Positions 27,774-30,105 of a stretch of 30,105 nucleotides of DNA are shown here, piece after piece. The translations under genes were made by a program, and so were the position numbers. Positions within the stretch are counted from its first letter, which is position 1; each line of letters opens with the position of its first letter. The DNA lies in contig CAYGRM010000031.1 in NCBI GenBank assembly GCA_964352225.1, positions 1 through 30,105 of the forward strand, given 5' to 3'. The DNA comes from CAJQQY01 sp964352225. GTDB taxonomy: Bacteria > Bacteroidota > Bacteroidia > Chitinophagales > Saprospiraceae. The notes under the pieces were generated by a model. The model saw only the letters and a list, made by a program, of their open reading frames with translations, was not told the origin of the DNA and did no database searches.

Positions 27774-30105
27774 ATGACTATAAGTCCTACTTCTATACTG
27801 TGCACTATTAGAAGTTCTAGCTTTTACAAAAATCTTCTAAGGTCTAGCAAAACCAAATGGTTACTTTGTTTAGGCTTTTTGTCGTTTGCCCAACTCTCAT
27901 CTTCTCAATGTACTGATCCAGTTGTTTCTCTTGATTCCACTCCTGGGAATTGCCTGAATGGTTTGAATTTAAAGGCTTCTGGCGGTTATACTGCCTACCG
28001 ATGGTTTTTGGATGGAACAGAAGTTTATGGTGAAATCGATTCAATTCTCAATACTTATTTTTATGGAAATGGAGATTACCGAGTAATTGGTACAGGTGGA
28101 GTCTGTGCACCGAGTGATACATCTGCAATCTATAATGTTTTATGTGAAATTTGTGGAAATGGTATTGATGATGATGGGGATGGTTTAATTGATTGTGATG
28201 ATTCAGATTGTGCAGATTATCAAGGTTGTACCGATTGTGATGGTGATGGAGTAGTGGATAATGAAGATTATTGTTTTTGCGATGGATCGATGCTTTTATC
28301 CTTAAATACATATGGGTGTGGATTTCCAGATTCCTGTGCATTTAAAGTAACAGATACCGTTTCGATTGATACAACAGGAGTAAATTATCAATCTGGTTAT
28401 ATTACTGTTTATATTTTAGCTGATAGTTTAGGGGAAATAGCGGATACTTCATTGGTACCATCATTTACGAATATTTCACCTGGGAAATATATGATAGTTG
28501 CCATAGATTATGAGGATGATGGTAGTATTACGAATTTGGTAGTTGGAAATGATTTAAATACAGTCTTTGCTAATTGTTATGACCTTTCCAATGCATTAAC
28601 TTTTAAAGTATGCCCCGAAGAAGATTGTGGAGACGGAATTGATAATGATGATGATGGTTTGGTTGATTGTGATGATCCAGATTGTGCTCCTGTGGCTGGA
28701 ATAAATGTAAATCAGTCAACAGCATGTGTGGAAGATAATTTTTCTTTTATTTCTGATTCAACTATTGTGGGGGCAACTTATAGTTGGACTTTTGGAAATG
28801 GCTCAACACCAGCCACAGCAGTTGGAGTAGGAGCTCATTTCGTTTCTTATTCCACTTGTGGGACAAAAGAAATTATTTTAAATGTTTTGGAAAATGGTTG
28901 TACCGTTAGCGATACCATTTATGTAGATGTGATTGATAATGTAAATCCAACCTTTACGGTTCCAGCAGATGTTACAGTTTATTTGGATGCTTCATGTATG
29001 ATGGATACAATCCCAGGAATACTTGGAATCCCAACTAATGTTTCAGATGATTGTGCAAGTATACCTTCGGTAAATTATAGTAATGATTTTACAAATTTAG
29101 ATGAGTGCAATACGACTGGATCATTTGATCGAATATGGACGGTAACTGATAATTGCGGAAATGACTCTATTCAAATTCAAACGATTACAGTTTTAGATAC
29201 GATCGCTCCAATTTTTATTATTCCAAATGACACGACTTTATATTTTGATGCAAGTTGTTCTGTAGATACTTCGGCAACAATTGCAGGGGCTGGAATTCCG
29301 TCTGTTGAAAATGATAATTGTGGAAGTACGACGACGACTTTCTCCAATATTATTAATTCAGTAAGTGGTTGTAGTTCAGGTTTTGAAATAAAAAGAACTT
29401 GGAGTATCACCGATGATTGTGGAAATGTAACAAGAGATACACAGACGATTACAGTTTTAGATACGGTAGCACCAATTGTGGTTTTCCCAATTGATACAAC
29501 TTTGTATTTGGATGCAAATTGTTTGGTCAATGTAGATAGTAGTTTGACGGGAAGTGTAAGTGTTACCAATAATTGTGGAAGTACGACGACGAGTTTCCGA
29601 GATTCGACAACAAGTGTAGCAGGTTGTAATTCAGGCTATGAGTTATCGAGAATGTGGGAAGTGTTGGATGATTGTGGCAATGTAACTCGTGATACACAGA
29701 CGATTATGGTCTTGGATACGGTAGCACCAATTGTGGTTTTCCCAATTGATACAACTTTGTATTTGGATGCAAATTGTTTGGTCAATGTAGATAGTAGTTT
29801 GACGGGAAGTGTAAGTGTTACCAATAATTGTGGAAGTACGACGACGAGTTTCCGAGATTCGACAACAAGTGTAGCAGGTTGTAATTCAGGCTATGAGTTA
29901 TCGAGAATGTGGGAAGTGTTGGATGATTGTGGCAATGTAACTCGTGATACACAGACGATCATGGTCTTGGATACGGTCGCACCAATCTTAACTGGAGTTC
30001 CAGCAGATACGACAGTAGAATGTGATGCGATTCCAACTGCCCCAATCATAGGAGTAGGTGGCGTAACAGCAAGTGATAATTGTGATACTTCAGTAACGAT
30101 TATTT
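27774..30105 (+). CDS. Second large exported surface protein with HYR-type repeats (partial, runs off the window)
   Basis: The frame is open from 27741 to the window end. The only plausible start is the ATG at 27774, giving at least 777 residues. A signal peptide has an unusually long n-region (about 28 residues) before WLLCLGFLSFAQLSSSQ (29-45). Next come an Ig-like domain with CGNGIDDDGDGLIDC (127-141), a second MopE-like motif DGIDNDDDGLVDCDDPDC (287-304) and a PKD-like domain with YSWTFGNGSTPA (305-388). HYR-like repeats of 85-95 residues then run from 389, each ending in 'DNCGN...QTITVLDT.AP'. Repeats at 568-652 and 653-737 are almost the same at the DNA level. The fifth (ILTGVPADTTVECDA) is cut by the window edge. 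The shared modules suggest it is a paralogue or functional partner of the giant protein. A sorting domain may lie beyond the window. Confidence 0.88.
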   Translation, partial: MTISPTSILCTIRSSSFYKNLLRSSKTKWLLCLGFLSFAQLSSSQCTDPVVSLDSTPGNCLNGLNLKASGGYTAYRWFLDGTEVYGEIDSILNTYFYGNGDYRVIGTGGVCAPSDTSAIYNVLCEICGNGIDDDGDGLIDCDDSDCADYQGCTDCDGDGVVDNEDYCFCDGSMLLSLNTYGCGFPDSCAFKVTDTVSIDTTGVNYQSGYITVYILADSLGEIADTSLVPSFTNISPGKYMIVAIDYEDDGSITNLVVGNDLNTVFANCYDLSNALTFKVCPEEDCGDGIDNDDDGLVDCDDPDCAPVAGINVNQSTACVEDNFSFISDSTIVGATYSWTFGNGSTPATAVGVGAHFVSYSTCGTKEIILNVLENGCTVSDTIYVDVIDNVNPTFTVPADVTVYLDASCMMDTIPGILGIPTNVSDDCASIPSVNYSNDFTNLDECNTTGSFDRIWTVTDNCGNDSIQIQTITVLDTIAPIFIIPNDTTLYFDASCSVDTSATIAGAGIPSVENDNCGSTTTTFSNIINSVSGCSSGFEIKRTWSITDDCGNVTRDTQTITVLDTVAPIVVFPIDTTLYLDANCLVNVDSSLTGSVSVTNNCGSTTTSFRDSTTSVAGCNSGYELSRMWEVLDDCGNVTRDTQTIMVLDTVAPIVVFPIDTTLYLDANCLVNVDSSLTGSVSVTNNCGSTTTSFRDSTTSVAGCNSGYELSRMWEVLDDCGNVTRDTQTIMVLDTVAPILTGVPADTTVECDAIPTAPIIGVGGVTASDNCDTSVTII
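29461..29970 (+). repeat. Nearly perfect tandem duplication of 255 bp
   Basis: Positions 29460-29704 and 29715-29959 match at every base (245 nt). The rest of the unit differs at 29705/29960. The period of 255 nt equals 85 codons, one HYR-like repeat, so the frame is kept. Synonymous sites are conserved too, which points to recent duplication or gene conversion. Confidence 0.93.

Noticed and set aside
29177..29824. Two similar minus-strand ORFs at 29177-29569 and 29636-29824
   Set aside because: Their likeness is caused by the 255-bp tandem duplication of the plus-strand gene. The plus frame is open throughout and has domain support.

Overview
This AT-rich window most likely comes from a member of the Bacteroidota, probably Saprospiraceae-like. 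That placement is inferred from four things: a giant cell-surface protein built of SprB-type, HYR-type and MopE-type (DGIDNDGDG) repeats, a TTTG / TAnnTTTG promoter, weak ribosome binding sites, and the overall gene style. No rRNA or tRNA was seen.

Positions 88-4375 hold four closely spaced plus-strand genes, probably one operon for surface polysaccharide or heptose metabolism. They are a membrane-anchored family 2 glycosyltransferase, a family 4 glycosyltransferase, sedoheptulose-7-phosphate isomerase (gmhA) and a polytopic GT-C type glycosyltransferase. A REP-associated tyrosine transposase (RAYT) on the minus strand with five REP hairpins (4372-5343) separates them from a gmhB-like HAD phosphatase (5360-5920). 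GmhA and GmhB act in the same ADP/GDP-heptose route, so the RAYT unit looks like an insertion into one functional cluster. The gmhB-like gene has a good Bacteroidota promoter of its own.

Positions 6053-7615 hold a secreted thioredoxin-fold protein that has lost both active-site cysteines. After a shared bidirectional terminator, ribA (GTP cyclohydrolase II) and a small membrane-protein gene lie on the opposite strand.

Positions 7914-27407 are one uninterrupted reading frame of 6497 codons encoding a giant exported multidomain protein. From N to C terminus it has: a signal peptide; a carbohydrate-binding-like domain; DNRLRE-like and SdrD_B-like domains; a calcium-loop (TSP3/MopE-like) region with embedded beta-sandwiches; a Rossmann-like domain; a propeller-like domain; seven 76-residue repeats; SprB repeats of 81 residues; a large conserved 'DHWEDG' region; two discoidin (F5/8C) domains; more SprB repeats; and a terminal DGIDDDGDG motif. 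Several candidate ligand-binding domains are nested inside stalk repeats rather than strung end to end. No type IX secretion C-terminal sorting domain is visible.

After a terminator, a second exported protein of the same style starts at 27774 and runs off the window. It contains a nearly perfect 255-bp tandem duplication.
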